Shown one piece after another: positions 1 to 7,440 of a DNA stretch of 64,000 nucleotides. Under the pieces are notes generated by a model. The model had not been told where the DNA came from, searched no databases, and was given only the letters and a program-made list of their open reading frames with translations. This DNA comes from Neisseria subflava (lineage in GTDB: Bacteria > Pseudomonadota > Gammaproteobacteria > Burkholderiales > Neisseriaceae): positions 1,612,001 to 1,676,000 of the forward strand of contig NZ_CP039887.1 of NCBI RefSeq assembly GCF_005221305.1. The letters are read 5' to 3'. Every line of letters starts with the position of its first letter. Position 1 is the stretch's first letter. A program made the translations under genes and the position numbers.

Positions 1-442
1 TTATCCATAACTCATTAGAAATAGTATTAAAATCTGGGATTAATGGCTTTTTAGGCAAGATTAACTTCATATATACAAAATAACTAACACTACTAATAGT
101 GATTGCATAAAATATCTGCAGCTTCCAATCTAGGATATGCAGTCTACCCATAAACAAATTAATAAACAATCTTAATAAAACAGAGTAAATCGTAATTAGA
201 TAAATATTTTCTGTAAATCTATCCCATTGAAAACCATAAAAAATTGCAGATATTAAAATAATAAAAATTGCTGGAGTCAGTACCTTTAGAGAAAAATTAA
301 AAGCAGCAGAGTCCTCTCTATCTACGATAAAATCAATTTTATGATAGCCAAGAGAGTAAGAATGTTTACCCAACCAATTTGATATAAAAAATAATGCAAT
401 TGCTAAAATAGGATAAATAACCACATATAATAAGACATTCAT
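1..442 (-). CDS. Partial multi-pass membrane protein of unknown function (C-terminus beyond window)
   Basis: An open reading frame starts at the ATG at 440-442 and stays open for 147 codons to the left edge, so the C-terminus is not seen. The protein is hydrophobic, with four likely membrane segments at about residues 4-23, 48-67, 76-95 and 104-122. Between the first two lies a polar loop with the motif VDREDSA. I do not recognise the family. It begins only 42 bases after the polA stop on the same strand, with no terminator hairpin between, so read-through from polA is possible. The region is strikingly AT-rich compared with polA, which suggests acquisition by transfer. The frame is clear; the function is unknown. 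Confidence 0.6.
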   Translation of the reverse strand, partial: MNVLLYVVIYPILAIALFFISNWLGKHSYSLGYHKIDFIVDREDSAAFNFSLKVLTPAIFIILISAIFYGFQWDRFTENIYLITIYSVLLRLFINLFMGRLHILDWKLQIFYAITISSVSYFVYMKLILPKKPLIPDFNTISNELWI

Positions 443-484
443 ATAAAAATTCTTTCTTATTCAAAATAATAAATTCATAATTTA

Positions 485-3292
485 TCAATGCGCCTCTTCC
501 CAATTCATACCCACGCCTACTTCCGCCACCAGCGGCACGTTCAACATCCCTTCGTCCACTTTTGCCATAATCTGCGGCAGTTTTTCTTTGACTAAATCCA
601 GTTCGGCTTCGGGTACTTCCAACACCAATTCGTCATGCACCTGCATAATCAGTTTGGTTTTCAGGCAGTCCCACGGGGAGGCTTCGCACTCTGAAAGCCA
701 GCGGGATACGTCTATCATGGCGCGTTTGATAAGATCGGACGCGGTGCCTTGCATGGGGGCGTTGATGGCGGCGCGTTCGGCTCCGGCGCGGGCGTTGGCG
801 TTTTTGTTGCGGATGTCGGGCAGGTAGAGGCGGCGGCCGAACAGGGTTTCGACGAAGCCTTGCGCGGCGGCTTGTTCTTTGGTGCGCTGCATGTATTCGG
901 CGACGCCGGGGTAGCGGGCGAAGTAGCGGTCGATGAAGGTTTTGGCGGACAGGTTGTCTATGCCCAGCGATTTGGCGAGGCCGTATTGGCCCATGCCGTA
1001 AATGAGGCCGAAGTTGATGGTTTTGGCGTAGCGGCGTTGTTCGGACGAGACGTTTTCAGGGGCGATGCCGAACACTTCGGCGGCGGTGCGGCGGTGTACG
1101 TCTTCGCCTTTTTGGAACGCTGTAATCAGGGTTTTGTCGCCGGAGAGGTGCGCCATGATGCGCAGCTCGATTTGGGAATAGTCGGCGGAAACGATGACGC
1201 TGCCTTGCGGTGCGGTAAAGGCGCGGCGCACGCGGCGGCCTTCGGCGGTGCGGATGGGGATGTTTTGCAGGTTGGGGTTATTGCTGGCGAGGCGGCCGGT
1301 GATGGCGACGGCTTGGGCGTAGGTGGTATGCACGCGGCCGTCTTTGGGGGAAATCATTTCGGGCAGTTTGTCGGTGTAGGTGGATTTGAGTTTTGCTAGG
1401 CTGCGGTTTTGCAGGATGATTTTGGGCAGGGGGTAGTCGGGCGCGAGCTGTTCGAGCACGGCTTCGTTGGTGGAAATGCCGCCTTTGGCGGTTTTTTTCA
1501 GGCCTTTGGTGGGGATGCCCATTTTGTCGAACAGGATTTCTTGAAGCTGTTTGGGCGAGTTGAGGTTGAACGGCTGGCCTGCGGCGGCGTAGGCTTCTTG
1601 TTCGAGCTTCATCAGTTCGGCGCCGAGTTCTGCGCTTTGGCGGGCGAGTTCGGCGCGGTCGATTTGCACACCGTTGCGTTCCATTTCAAACAATACTTGC
1701 GCGACGGGCAGCTCCATTTTTTCATACATTTCAAGCTGTTTGGCGTCCATCTGCGCGCGCAGGTGCGCTTCGAGGCGCAGGGCGAAATCTGCGTCTTGGG
1801 CGGCGTATTCGGTCGCCTGCTCAATGGCGACGTCGGCAAAACCGATTTGCTTCGCGCCTTTGCCACACAGCGATTCGTAGGTAATGGTTTCCAAGCCGAG
1901 CCAGCGTTCGGACAATTCGTCCAAGCCGTGTCCGAGATGGCTCTCGATGATGTAGGAAGCGAGCATGGCGTCGCCGGCAATGCCGTTCAGGGCGATGCCG
2001 TAGTTGGCGAAAACGTGTTGGTCGTATTTGAGGTTTTGCCCGATTTTTTTCAGGGCGGGGTTTTCCAAATGCGGTTTCAGACGACCTAATACGTCCTGCA
2101 AATCAAGCTGTTCGGGCGCAGCAGTCAGGCTGTGTCCTACGGGGATGTAAACCGCTTCGCCTGCCTGGAACGCGATGCTGATGCCGACCAACGAGGCATT
2201 CATCGCGTCTAGGGACGTGGTTTCCGTATCGATGCCAATTTTGTCCGCCTGCGACAATTTGTCCAACAAGGCGGCAAACTGCGCTTCGGTGGTAACGGCT
2301 TGATAATCCAGCTTTTCGGGGGCGGGTGCATGTTCTATGATTTTTTTAGACGACGTTTCCATGTCCAACGCCGCCTGTTCGCCTATCGTATCGCTGCCGA
2401 ACAAATCGCCGTCTGCCGCTTCGTGCATACGGCTTTCCGCTTCTTTCAGCCAAGTGCGGAAGCCCCAGCGTTTGAAATCGACCGCAAGCTGCGACCATTT
2501 CGGCGAAGTGCGGCGCAGGCTTTCGAGGCCGTCTGAAAGCTCCGAATGCAAGTCCACATCGGTTTTAATCGTCACCAAATCATACGACAGCGGCAGTTGG
2601 GGCAGCGCGGCTTGCAGGTTTTCGCCGACCTTGCCCTTGATTTCCGCAGCGTGTTCCATCACACCAGCCAACGAGCCGTAGGCTTCCAGCCACTTCACCG
2701 CCGTTTTCGGACCGCACTTCTCCACGCCCGGCACGTTGTCCACCTTGTCGCCCATCAGCGCGAGATAATCGCGGATTTGGTCGGGACGCACGCCGAATTT
2801 TTCCTTCACGCCTTCAATGTCCAGCGTTTCGCCGCTCATCGTGTTCACCAGCGTCACGCGCTCGTTCACCAACTGCGCCATATCCTTATCGCCGGTGGAC
2901 ACCACCACATTCCAACCCGCTTCGCCGGCCATCACCGCCAGCGTGCCGATAACATCGTCCGCTTCGACTTGCGGAATCACCAGCACCGGCCAGCCCATCA
3001 ACCGCACCAAATCCGGCAAGGCTTCCGCCTGCGGGCGCAAATCGTCCGGCATCGGCGGGCGCGTCGCCTTATAGTCGGGGAACATCTCGTGGCGGAAATT
3101 TTTGCCCTTCGCATCAAACACCACCGCGCAATAATCGTGCACATAATCCGCCCGCAACCGGCGCAGCATGTTCAACACACCATAAAGCGCACCCGTCGGC
3201 GCACCGTCAGGCGCGGTCAATTGCGCCATTGCATGATACGCGCGGTAGAGATAAGAAGAGCCGTCAACGAGGAGGAGAGTGGGTTTGGACAT
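485..3292 (-). CDS. polA: DNA polymerase I
   Basis: DNA polymerase I fills gaps left by RNA primers and excision repair. The 935-residue protein has a 5'-3' exonuclease domain (about 1-290), a 3'-5' proofreading domain (about 330-510) and a polymerase domain (about 540-935). Proofreading looks intact: DTE at 355-357, D424 in LKYD and YAAQD near 496-500 match the family's metal-binding positions. Polymerase motif A (DYSQIE, D704), motif B (RRYAKTINFGLIYG) and motif C (QVHDE, D887) are present. I chose the start at MSKPTLLLVD, which matches the family N-terminus and follows AAGCAGG; an upstream in-frame ATG would add 23 atypical residues. Both AGGCCGTCTGAA and AGGTCGTCTGAA lie inside the gene. 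Confidence 0.97.
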   Translation of the reverse strand: MSKPTLLLVDGSSYLYRAYHAMAQLTAPDGAPTGALYGVLNMLRRLRADYVHDYCAVVFDAKGKNFRHEMFPDYKATRPPMPDDLRPQAEALPDLVRLMGWPVLVIPQVEADDVIGTLAVMAGEAGWNVVVSTGDKDMAQLVNERVTLVNTMSGETLDIEGVKEKFGVRPDQIRDYLALMGDKVDNVPGVEKCGPKTAVKWLEAYGSLAGVMEHAAEIKGKVGENLQAALPQLPLSYDLVTIKTDVDLHSELSDGLESLRRTSPKWSQLAVDFKRWGFRTWLKEAESRMHEAADGDLFGSDTIGEQAALDMETSSKKIIEHAPAPEKLDYQAVTTEAQFAALLDKLSQADKIGIDTETTSLDAMNASLVGISIAFQAGEAVYIPVGHSLTAAPEQLDLQDVLGRLKPHLENPALKKIGQNLKYDQHVFANYGIALNGIAGDAMLASYIIESHLGHGLDELSERWLGLETITYESLCGKGAKQIGFADVAIEQATEYAAQDADFALRLEAHLRAQMDAKQLEMYEKMELPVAQVLFEMERNGVQIDRAELARQSAELGAELMKLEQEAYAAAGQPFNLNSPKQLQEILFDKMGIPTKGLKKTAKGGISTNEAVLEQLAPDYPLPKIILQNRSLAKLKSTYTDKLPEMISPKDGRVHTTYAQAVAITGRLASNNPNLQNIPIRTAEGRRVRRAFTAPQGSVIVSADYSQIELRIMAHLSGDKTLITAFQKGEDVHRRTAAEVFGIAPENVSSEQRRYAKTINFGLIYGMGQYGLAKSLGIDNLSAKTFIDRYFARYPGVAEYMQRTKEQAAAQGFVETLFGRRLYLPDIRNKNANARAGAERAAINAPMQGTASDLIKRAMIDVSRWLSECEASPWDCLKTKLIMQVHDELVLEVPEAELDLVKEKLPQIMAKVDEGMLNVPLVAEVGVGMNWEEAH

Positions 3293-3440
3293 AGCGAACC
3301 TGCTTGAAATAAGTGAAAAATAGATGGACGGATTATAAAGGAAAAGCTCGGTTCTCCCCATGTATCCGCAATCGTGTTTTAGCGAGTTTTAGGGTTTACA
3401 AAAATAAACCATTTCAAATATTGCACCTTGTCATTTCATC

Positions 3441-3458
3441 TTGTATATTTGCATACAA
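3441..3458. promoter_or_regulatory. Inverted repeat TTGTAT-N6-ATACAA upstream of a putative ribbon-helix-helix gene
   Basis: Perfect 6-base arms separated by 6 bases lie 27 bases before the ATG at 3485, whose product has an N-terminus resembling ribbon-helix-helix regulators. This would suit an autoregulatory operator, but that is inference only. Confidence 0.3.
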
Positions 3459-3484
3459 ATGAATACAAAACAAATCAAACGAAT

Positions 3485-3985
3485 ATGAATGCGACAAACC
3501 GTATCCCAGTCAGCGTGAGAATCACCCAGGAAGACGCTGATTTTATTGCCGAATTTAAAATCGAAGGCGCGAATACGCCGTCTGAAAAAATCCGCGAGCT
3601 GCTCAAGCAGGCGCGTTTGGCGCATACGCAGACGCGCGATTACGGTTCCGCACTGACGGCGCAGGAGCAGTTTTTCCAAGCGGCGAAACATGACGTGCTG
3701 CACGCGGAAAAGCAGGCGGGGGTGCATTCGCATATCGTTGCGCGATTGTTTGAGCAGCTGCCCGACTTGGGCGCGACGCTCGCCGCCGACCTGCCCGAAG
3801 AAGCCGACCTCGACAGTTTGAAAAAATACGAACGCGAACTGATGTGGCGCATCGTCCGCCTGACCGACAGCATCCTGCAGCTCGCCGTAACCGGCAAAGG
3901 CGCGGCATACGACGATACCGTGCTGCAACAGCTTGAAAACACTTTGAAACTGGCGAAGATTGTGCAGCAGGCGGGCGAGGTTTGA
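3485..3985 (+). CDS. Conserved hypothetical protein with ribbon-helix-helix-like N-terminus
   Basis: A 166-residue soluble protein. The N-terminus (RIPVSVRITQEDADFI, then a helix ending SEKIRELLKQAR) has the strand-helix-helix spacing of CopG/Arc-type DNA-binding domains. The rest is predicted helical and acidic, with no motif I can name. I chose the ATG at 3485 because the N-terminal strand begins right after it; an upstream in-frame start at 3428 adds 19 Asn/Thr-rich residues. It is divergent from polA and is followed at 27 bases by an exported small protein on the same strand. It may be a regulator, but no partner or target is evident. Confidence 0.65.
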   Translation: MNATNRIPVSVRITQEDADFIAEFKIEGANTPSEKIRELLKQARLAHTQTRDYGSALTAQEQFFQAAKHDVLHAEKQAGVHSHIVARLFEQLPDLGATLAADLPEEADLDSLKKYERELMWRIVRLTDSILQLAVTGKGAAYDDTVLQQLENTLKLAKIVQQAGEV

Positions 3986-4011
3986 GGCGTGAAGGAAAGG
4001 CTGACTGAAAA

Positions 4012-4302
4012 ATGAAAATCCACCATTGGCTTCTGACCTTTATGTTCATCTATCCCTCTTTGGCAGTGAACGCGGACGGCGGCGTACAACCTGTTACCGA
4101 GCAGCAAGTCCTGCGGCTGACCGAAATTTATGTGACGCAGCATTACGGTAAACAAACCGCTCAAGCGCAAAAGCCGTATCGGGTGAGAAAAGACGGGGAA
4201 CATTGGATTATCAGCGGCAAACCACCTAAAGCATTGGGCGGCAATTTCCGCGCCGTTATCGGAGCAAACGGTCGGCTGGAAGAAATCACGCATAGCAAGT
4301 AG
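4012..4302 (+). CDS. Small exported protein resembling NTF2-fold immunity proteins
   Basis: A 96-residue protein with an N-terminal signal peptide (hydrophobic residues 5-18, likely cleavage near Ala18-Val19-Asn20-Ala21). The mature part contains KPYRVRKDGEHWIISG followed by PKALGGNFRAVIG. This 'kPY..., W.i.G..P...GG....I' pattern is that of the NTF2-fold immunity domain found beside polymorphic toxins. No toxin gene is next to it. The stop is followed by an AGGTCGTCTGAA uptake sequence at 4314-4325. Family membership is judged by pattern only; it could be another small NTF2-like envelope protein. Confidence 0.6.
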   Translation: MKIHHWLLTFMFIYPSLAVNADGGVQPVTEQQVLRLTEIYVTQHYGKQTAQAQKPYRVRKDGEHWIISGKPPKALGGNFRAVIGANGRLEEITHSK

Positions 4303-4381
4303 TGTAAGGTTTGAGGTCGTCTGAAAGGCTTCTCCCTCAGTCCTGAATACCCATGTCCAATATCAAAGGCAAGGCAACAAG

Positions 4382-5143
4382 ATGGAAAAATGGATAGCAG
4401 AAGCATACGAATTATTTGCACCTTACAGCGTGCGCTTCCCGCTGAATATCTGCACTTGCAACAGCTGCTCTCCCGAAGATTTCCAACAGGCGTTGCTGGA
4501 ATATCCGTTACGCGAGATTCCTACCGATATGTTGCAGGCGTATTTGGGCAGCGTGCCTTTGGACAACGGAGCCGCGACGGCTTTAGACATGAAACATTTT
4601 CTGCCGCGTATTTTGCAGGCTTTGGTCAACGACGAAGATGTCCGACCGCTTGATGAAACGTTGCTCGATAAGTTGTGTTGCAATTTTCCCGAATGTTGGA
4701 AAAAAGAAGAAATCGATTGGTTAAAACGTTTCGCCGCCGCTTGGTTTGACTCGCAACTGACCGCGCCCCGCTATGAAGGCTGCTTGGTTGTTTGGCTGAA
4801 TATGTTTCAATTTGCCGGATTGGATGTTGTCGACGAACTGTTGGCAGTGTGGACGGAACAGGCGGATAAAACGGCAGCTTTACGCGAATTTGTCGACTTG
4901 TACTTAGAGATTCCGTATGGAAGCGACGAGCCGGATTGGTACAAAGTTTGCTATCTGCCCGAGCATTGTCCGAATAGAACGCAATTCGCCGCCCGACTGT
5001 CGGCTTGGTTTACCCACCCGGATACCCGCGCCACATTCAGACGGGCTTTAGAACAAGCCCTGCTGGAAGGCAAAGAAGATGAAAACGAAACATTGTCATG
5101 GGAGCAATGTTACGACTGGTTGGCACAATCGGATGCCGGCTAA
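4382..5143 (+). CDS. Conserved hypothetical protein
   Basis: A 253-residue soluble, acidic, helix-rich protein that I do not recognise. It is rich in Trp and aromatic residues and has a short cysteine cluster near the N-terminus (CTCNSC, about residues 24-29). No signal peptide or membrane segment is visible. The ribosome-binding region (AAGGCAAC) is weak. It lies 42 bases upstream of the PspA-like gene on the same strand with no terminator between, so the two are probably co-transcribed. A role linked to the PspA homologue is possible but unproven. Confidence 0.7.
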   Translation: MEKWIAEAYELFAPYSVRFPLNICTCNSCSPEDFQQALLEYPLREIPTDMLQAYLGSVPLDNGAATALDMKHFLPRILQALVNDEDVRPLDETLLDKLCCNFPECWKKEEIDWLKRFAAAWFDSQLTAPRYEGCLVVWLNMFQFAGLDVVDELLAVWTEQADKTAALREFVDLYLEIPYGSDEPDWYKVCYLPEHCPNRTQFAARLSAWFTHPDTRATFRRALEQALLEGKEDENETLSWEQCYDWLAQSDAG

Positions 5144-5185
5144 ACACAATATTTCTCATGATTTCATAAAGAAAGGAAAATCCAA

Positions 5186-5848
5186 ATGAGCGAAACCCTA
5201 TCCCGCAGAGTGGGCCGTCTGGTGAGCGGCGGTTTTCATGCCCTGATTGATGCGGCGGAGAACCTTGCGCCTGAGGCGGTAATGAACGAAAGCATCCGCG
5301 AAATTGAGCGCGCAGTAGATGAAGTGCGTGCTGAGTTGGGCAAAGTGTTGGCGCAGAAACACCTTGCCGCTAAGAAAATGGCGGACGAGAGCAACCGCCA
5401 CGAAGCCATCGATGCCAACCTGCAAGCTGCCGTAGCCGCTGGGCGCGACGATCTTGCCGAGGCGGGTATCGCCGAACAAATGGACATCGAAGCGCGGCTG
5501 CCTGTTTTGGAAAACACCATCGCCGACTGCGCCGCACAGGAAAAAGAACTTGAAGGTTTTATCGCCGCCTTGCAGGCGAAAAAACGCGAGATGCAGCAGC
5601 AGTTGCAAGACTGGCGCGCGGCGCAGCAAAGTGTAGGCGCAGGCAAAGTGGCAGGCGGCAGTGATCTCAACCGCATCGCCCGTGATGCCGAAAAAAGCGG
5701 CAACGCCTTCGACCGCGTGATGGGTCGTCAAAACGCAGTACACAGCAGCACCGATGCGGCGCAGTTGGCAAAATTGAAGGAATTGGAAGACTTGAGCCGC
5801 AACAACCGTATTGCCGAACGATTGGCAGCCTTGAAGGCAGGAAAATAA
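5186..5848 (+). CDS. PspA/IM30 family membrane-stress protein
   Basis: A 220-residue, almost entirely helical, charged protein of the PspA/IM30 (ESCRT-III-like) family, which coats and stabilises stressed inner membranes. It shows the family pattern: an amphipathic N-terminal segment (LSRRVGRLVSGGFHALIDAA), the EAVMNESIREIERAVDEVR helix, long coiled coil through about residue 150, and a C-terminal helical tail. A good AAGGAAA site precedes the ATG. It lies in the same block as YqiJ- and YqiK-like genes, as PspA homologues often do in proteobacteria. No PspB/C/F partners are seen, so regulation differs from the E. coli psp operon. It may be closer to the E. coli YjfJ type. Confidence 0.88.
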   Translation: MSETLSRRVGRLVSGGFHALIDAAENLAPEAVMNESIREIERAVDEVRAELGKVLAQKHLAAKKMADESNRHEAIDANLQAAVAAGRDDLAEAGIAEQMDIEARLPVLENTIADCAAQEKELEGFIAALQAKKREMQQQLQDWRAAQQSVGAGKVAGGSDLNRIARDAEKSGNAFDRVMGRQNAVHSSTDAAQLAKLKELEDLSRNNRIAERLAALKAGK

Positions 5849-5849
5849 G

Positions 5850-5889
5850 TTTTCAGACAACCTCCTTTGTCGGAAAGGTCGTCTGAAAA
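5850..5889 (+). terminator. Uptake-sequence hairpin terminator after the PspA-like gene
   Basis: TTTTCAGACAACCT and AGGTCGTCTGAAAA form an imperfect inverted pair directly after the stop. The intact arm is the AGGTCGTCTGAA dialect; the other arm carries one substitution. Confidence 0.7.
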
Positions 5890-5944
5890 GAAAAACGCCG
5901 CGCGGAGCTTGTCCTTACGGCGTTGGTGGAACGGATTAATCGAA

Positions 5945-6394
5945 TCAGTAGTCGATGCGTTCGCTAATGATGCGCAAATCCGGCCATGAGAAAACGATGT
6001 CGTATTCGCGTCCGTTTTTGAAGGCTTCGGCTTTCAATACGGGGCGACCGCGGCGGTCATCGGCTTCGATTTCGTGAACTTGGTAGCCGCGTCGTTCGAG
6101 AATCCGCATCACTTGTGCGCGTTTTTGCTCGAAAGACGGATCGCTGTAAATTTGGTGTTCGATGTAGTCGTCATCGTAATACTTGCCGTCGCGGTAACGG
6201 TAGTCGTCATAACGGTCATAATCGCGCTCATAACGGTCATCGTAACGATCATCATAGCGGTTATCGTAACGATCATAACGCTGCTCGTAGCGGTCGGTAC
6301 GATAGTCGTCATCGTAATAGTCGTAAGGATAAGGAGCGGCACAAGCGGTCAGTGCGATACTGCCTAAGAGTAATACCGGTAAAAGTTTTTTCAT
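5945..6394 (-). CDS. Asp/Tyr/Arg-repeat lipoprotein with PepSY-like C-terminal domain
   Basis: A 149-residue lipoprotein: the signal peptide ends in the lipobox LTAC (Cys18). The mature N-terminus (about residues 20-75) is low-complexity, built from RYDD/RYDN/RYER units, giving an extended, highly charged, Tyr-rich linker. The C-terminal ~70 residues (IYSDPSFEQKRAQVM... GYQVHEIE... REYDIVFSWPDLRII) look like a PepSY domain. It is paralogous to the next minus-strand gene upstream, with the same domain and ending. A Correia element lies 57 bases upstream and may supply the promoter. AAAGGA precedes the ATG. Molecular function unknown. Confidence 0.8.
   Translation of the reverse strand: MKKLLPVLLLGSIALTACAAPYPYDYYDDDYRTDRYEQRYDRYDNRYDDRYDDRYERDYDRYDDYRYRDGKYYDDDYIEHQIYSDPSFEQKRAQVMRILERRGYQVHEIEADDRRGRPVLKAEAFKNGREYDIVFSWPDLRIISERIDY
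6170..6330. repeat. Degenerate short tandem repeat encoding the RYD-rich linker
   Basis: The strand carrying the lipoprotein gene repeats codons for Arg-Tyr-Asp-Asp/Asn/Glu/Arg units in 9- to 12-base periods. The repeat stays in frame, so copy-number change would lengthen or shorten the linker without a frameshift. Confidence 0.6.
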
Positions 6395-6451
6395 GTCGTA
6401 TCCTTTCGGGACGTGGGGTAAGTCAAATCAAGAATATTCGGAAGCGGATTA

Positions 6452-6558
6452 TATAGTGGATTAAATTTAAATCAGGACAAGGCGACGAAGCCGCAGACAG
6501 TACAGATAGTACGGCAAGGCGAGGCAACGCCGTACTGGTTTAAAGTTAATCTACTATA
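6452..6558. repeat. Short Correia element (CREE/NEMIS, internally deleted form)
   Basis: A 107-base element bounded by TATAGTGGATT and its inverted partner AATCTACTATA, with the characteristic Correia interior (GGACAAGGCGACGAAGCCGC, GGCGAGGCAACGCCGTACTG). The flanking TA is consistent with the family's TA target. On the minus strand the lower terminus joins flanking DNA to create TATAAT (6448-6453), a -10-like hexamer pointing at the lipoprotein gene. The other terminus overlaps the end of the upstream gene and supplies its stop codon. Confidence 0.93.
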
Positions 6559-6898
6559 AATCGACGCGCTCTACGAGAATGTTTAAATCGGGATAAGACA
6601 TTACGATTTTGTATTCCAAGCTGCCTTTGTAGGCCTCAAATTCCAAAACGGGTCTTGCCCAATGCAGGTCGGTGTCGGAATCGTGGACCTCATAGCCCCT
6701 GCTGTGCAGGATGGACAAAGCGCGGTCGTGGTGTTGTGCGAACGCTGGGTCTGTCTCCATGCGGTATTGGGCGTAGTCTTCGTAAAGGTCGAAACCTTCT
6801 GCTGCAAGAAAAATGGCGCAAACAGCGGCGACAGGAAGCAGCAGTTTTTTCAAAAGCGGTTTGGACGGCTTTGTATATTGCGACTGAGAATGTTTCAT
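6554..6898 (-). CDS. Membrane-anchored PepSY-like protein, paralogue of the neighbouring lipoprotein
   Basis: A 114-residue protein with a charged N-terminus, one hydrophobic segment (about residues 18-33, signal anchor or uncleaved signal), and a PepSY-like domain ([16 protein letters not shown]... GYEVHDSD... [19 protein letters not shown]). The C-terminal domain parallels that of the adjacent lipoprotein nearly block for block, so the pair arose by duplication; this copy lacks the lipobox and the RYD-rich linker. The last codon and the TAG stop lie inside the terminal repeat of the Correia element, so the original C-terminus may have been changed by the insertion. AAGGGAA precedes the ATG. 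Confidence 0.75.
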
Positions 6899-6968
6899 TT
6901 CGTTCCCTTTGCGTCTGTTGTCGGTATAGACATTTAAACACGCAGGACTTAGGGAAAAGTTAGGAGCG

Positions 6969-7013
6969 TTTTCAGACGACCTTTCTTTACGATACGCACA
7001 GGTCGTCTGAAAA
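6969..7013. terminator. Inverted AGGTCGTCTGAA pair (bidirectional terminator)
   Basis: TTTTCAGACGACCT at 6969-6982 and AGGTCGTCTGAAAA at 7000-7013 form a perfect 14-base stem with a 17-base loop. Both arms use the AGGTCGTCTGAA dialect. Confidence 0.75.
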
Positions 7014-7026
7014 ATAGGGGAATTTG

Positions 7027-7272
7027 ATGATTTTTGCCATTTTGATCGGCTTGCTAACCGCCGTATTGCTTTACTTTGTGATGTTTAAGGATTGGGACGA
7101 ATTTGTCGAATGCATCGAATTCTGTTGCACACCCGACATTTTCAGCGCGCTGCGGGGGCGGTATTGGGATGACGTATGGGCGGAAACCAAAATCCTGCTG
7201 TGGCTGGGCATCAGCGTGATGGCTGGCGTATCTGCCTATTTCTGGCTCAGCGTTTTTCTGGCTCAGCGTTGA
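7027..7272 (+). CDS. Small two-span membrane protein of unknown function
   Basis: An 81-residue protein with two membrane segments (about residues 2-20 and 55-78) enclosing a polar loop with DWDEFVECIEFCC and RYWDDVWAE. Not recognised. The ATG at 7027 is preceded by AGGGGAA; a TTG one codon upstream is less likely. It follows a terminator hairpin and is the first plus-strand gene after the minus-strand PepSY pair. It may be linked to the downstream membrane-associated genes, but the distance and the remnants between argue against a single operon. Confidence 0.6.
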   Translation: MIFAILIGLLTAVLLYFVMFKDWDEFVECIEFCCTPDIFSALRGRYWDDVWAETKILLWLGISVMAGVSAYFWLSVFLAQR

Positions 7273-7347
7273 AACTACTGACGGCGCAATGATTAATGTA
7301 CGCTCGGTATCTACACTTCTTTGCCTGACGGCAGTAAGCCGAGGTGA

Positions 7348-7440
7348 AAGATCGATATTCAGGGAGATCAAAAATTAAATAGTCTTATTAAAGATAAAAT
7401 GAGTATTAGAAATCCAGATAGGGAAATAAAATTCAAATGA
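7348..7440 (+). pseudogene. Toxin-tail-like coding remnant overlapping an immunity-like gene
   Basis: After a stop at 7345-7347, one frame stays open for 30 codons (KIDIQGDQKLNSL..., ending RNPDREIKFK) to the TGA at 7438-7440. That TGA overlaps the next gene's ATG as ATGA. Coupled overlap, Lys/Asp richness and an immunity-like downstream gene suggest the last residues of a lost polymorphic-toxin C-terminus. There is no start or upstream body, so it is a remnant at best. The upstream bases (from about 7293) resemble those at 7917-7940, a further sign of cassette debris. Confidence 0.4.

Noticed and set aside
749..2089. Long plus-strand frames over polA
   Set aside because: Gly/Phe/Val-rich shadow translations of the polA codons with no recognisable domain or ribosome-binding site.
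4353..4397. 14-codon frame overlapping the start of the 4382 gene, as a possible leader peptide
   Set aside because: No ribosome-binding site, no attenuator structure and no repeated regulatory codons; likely chance.
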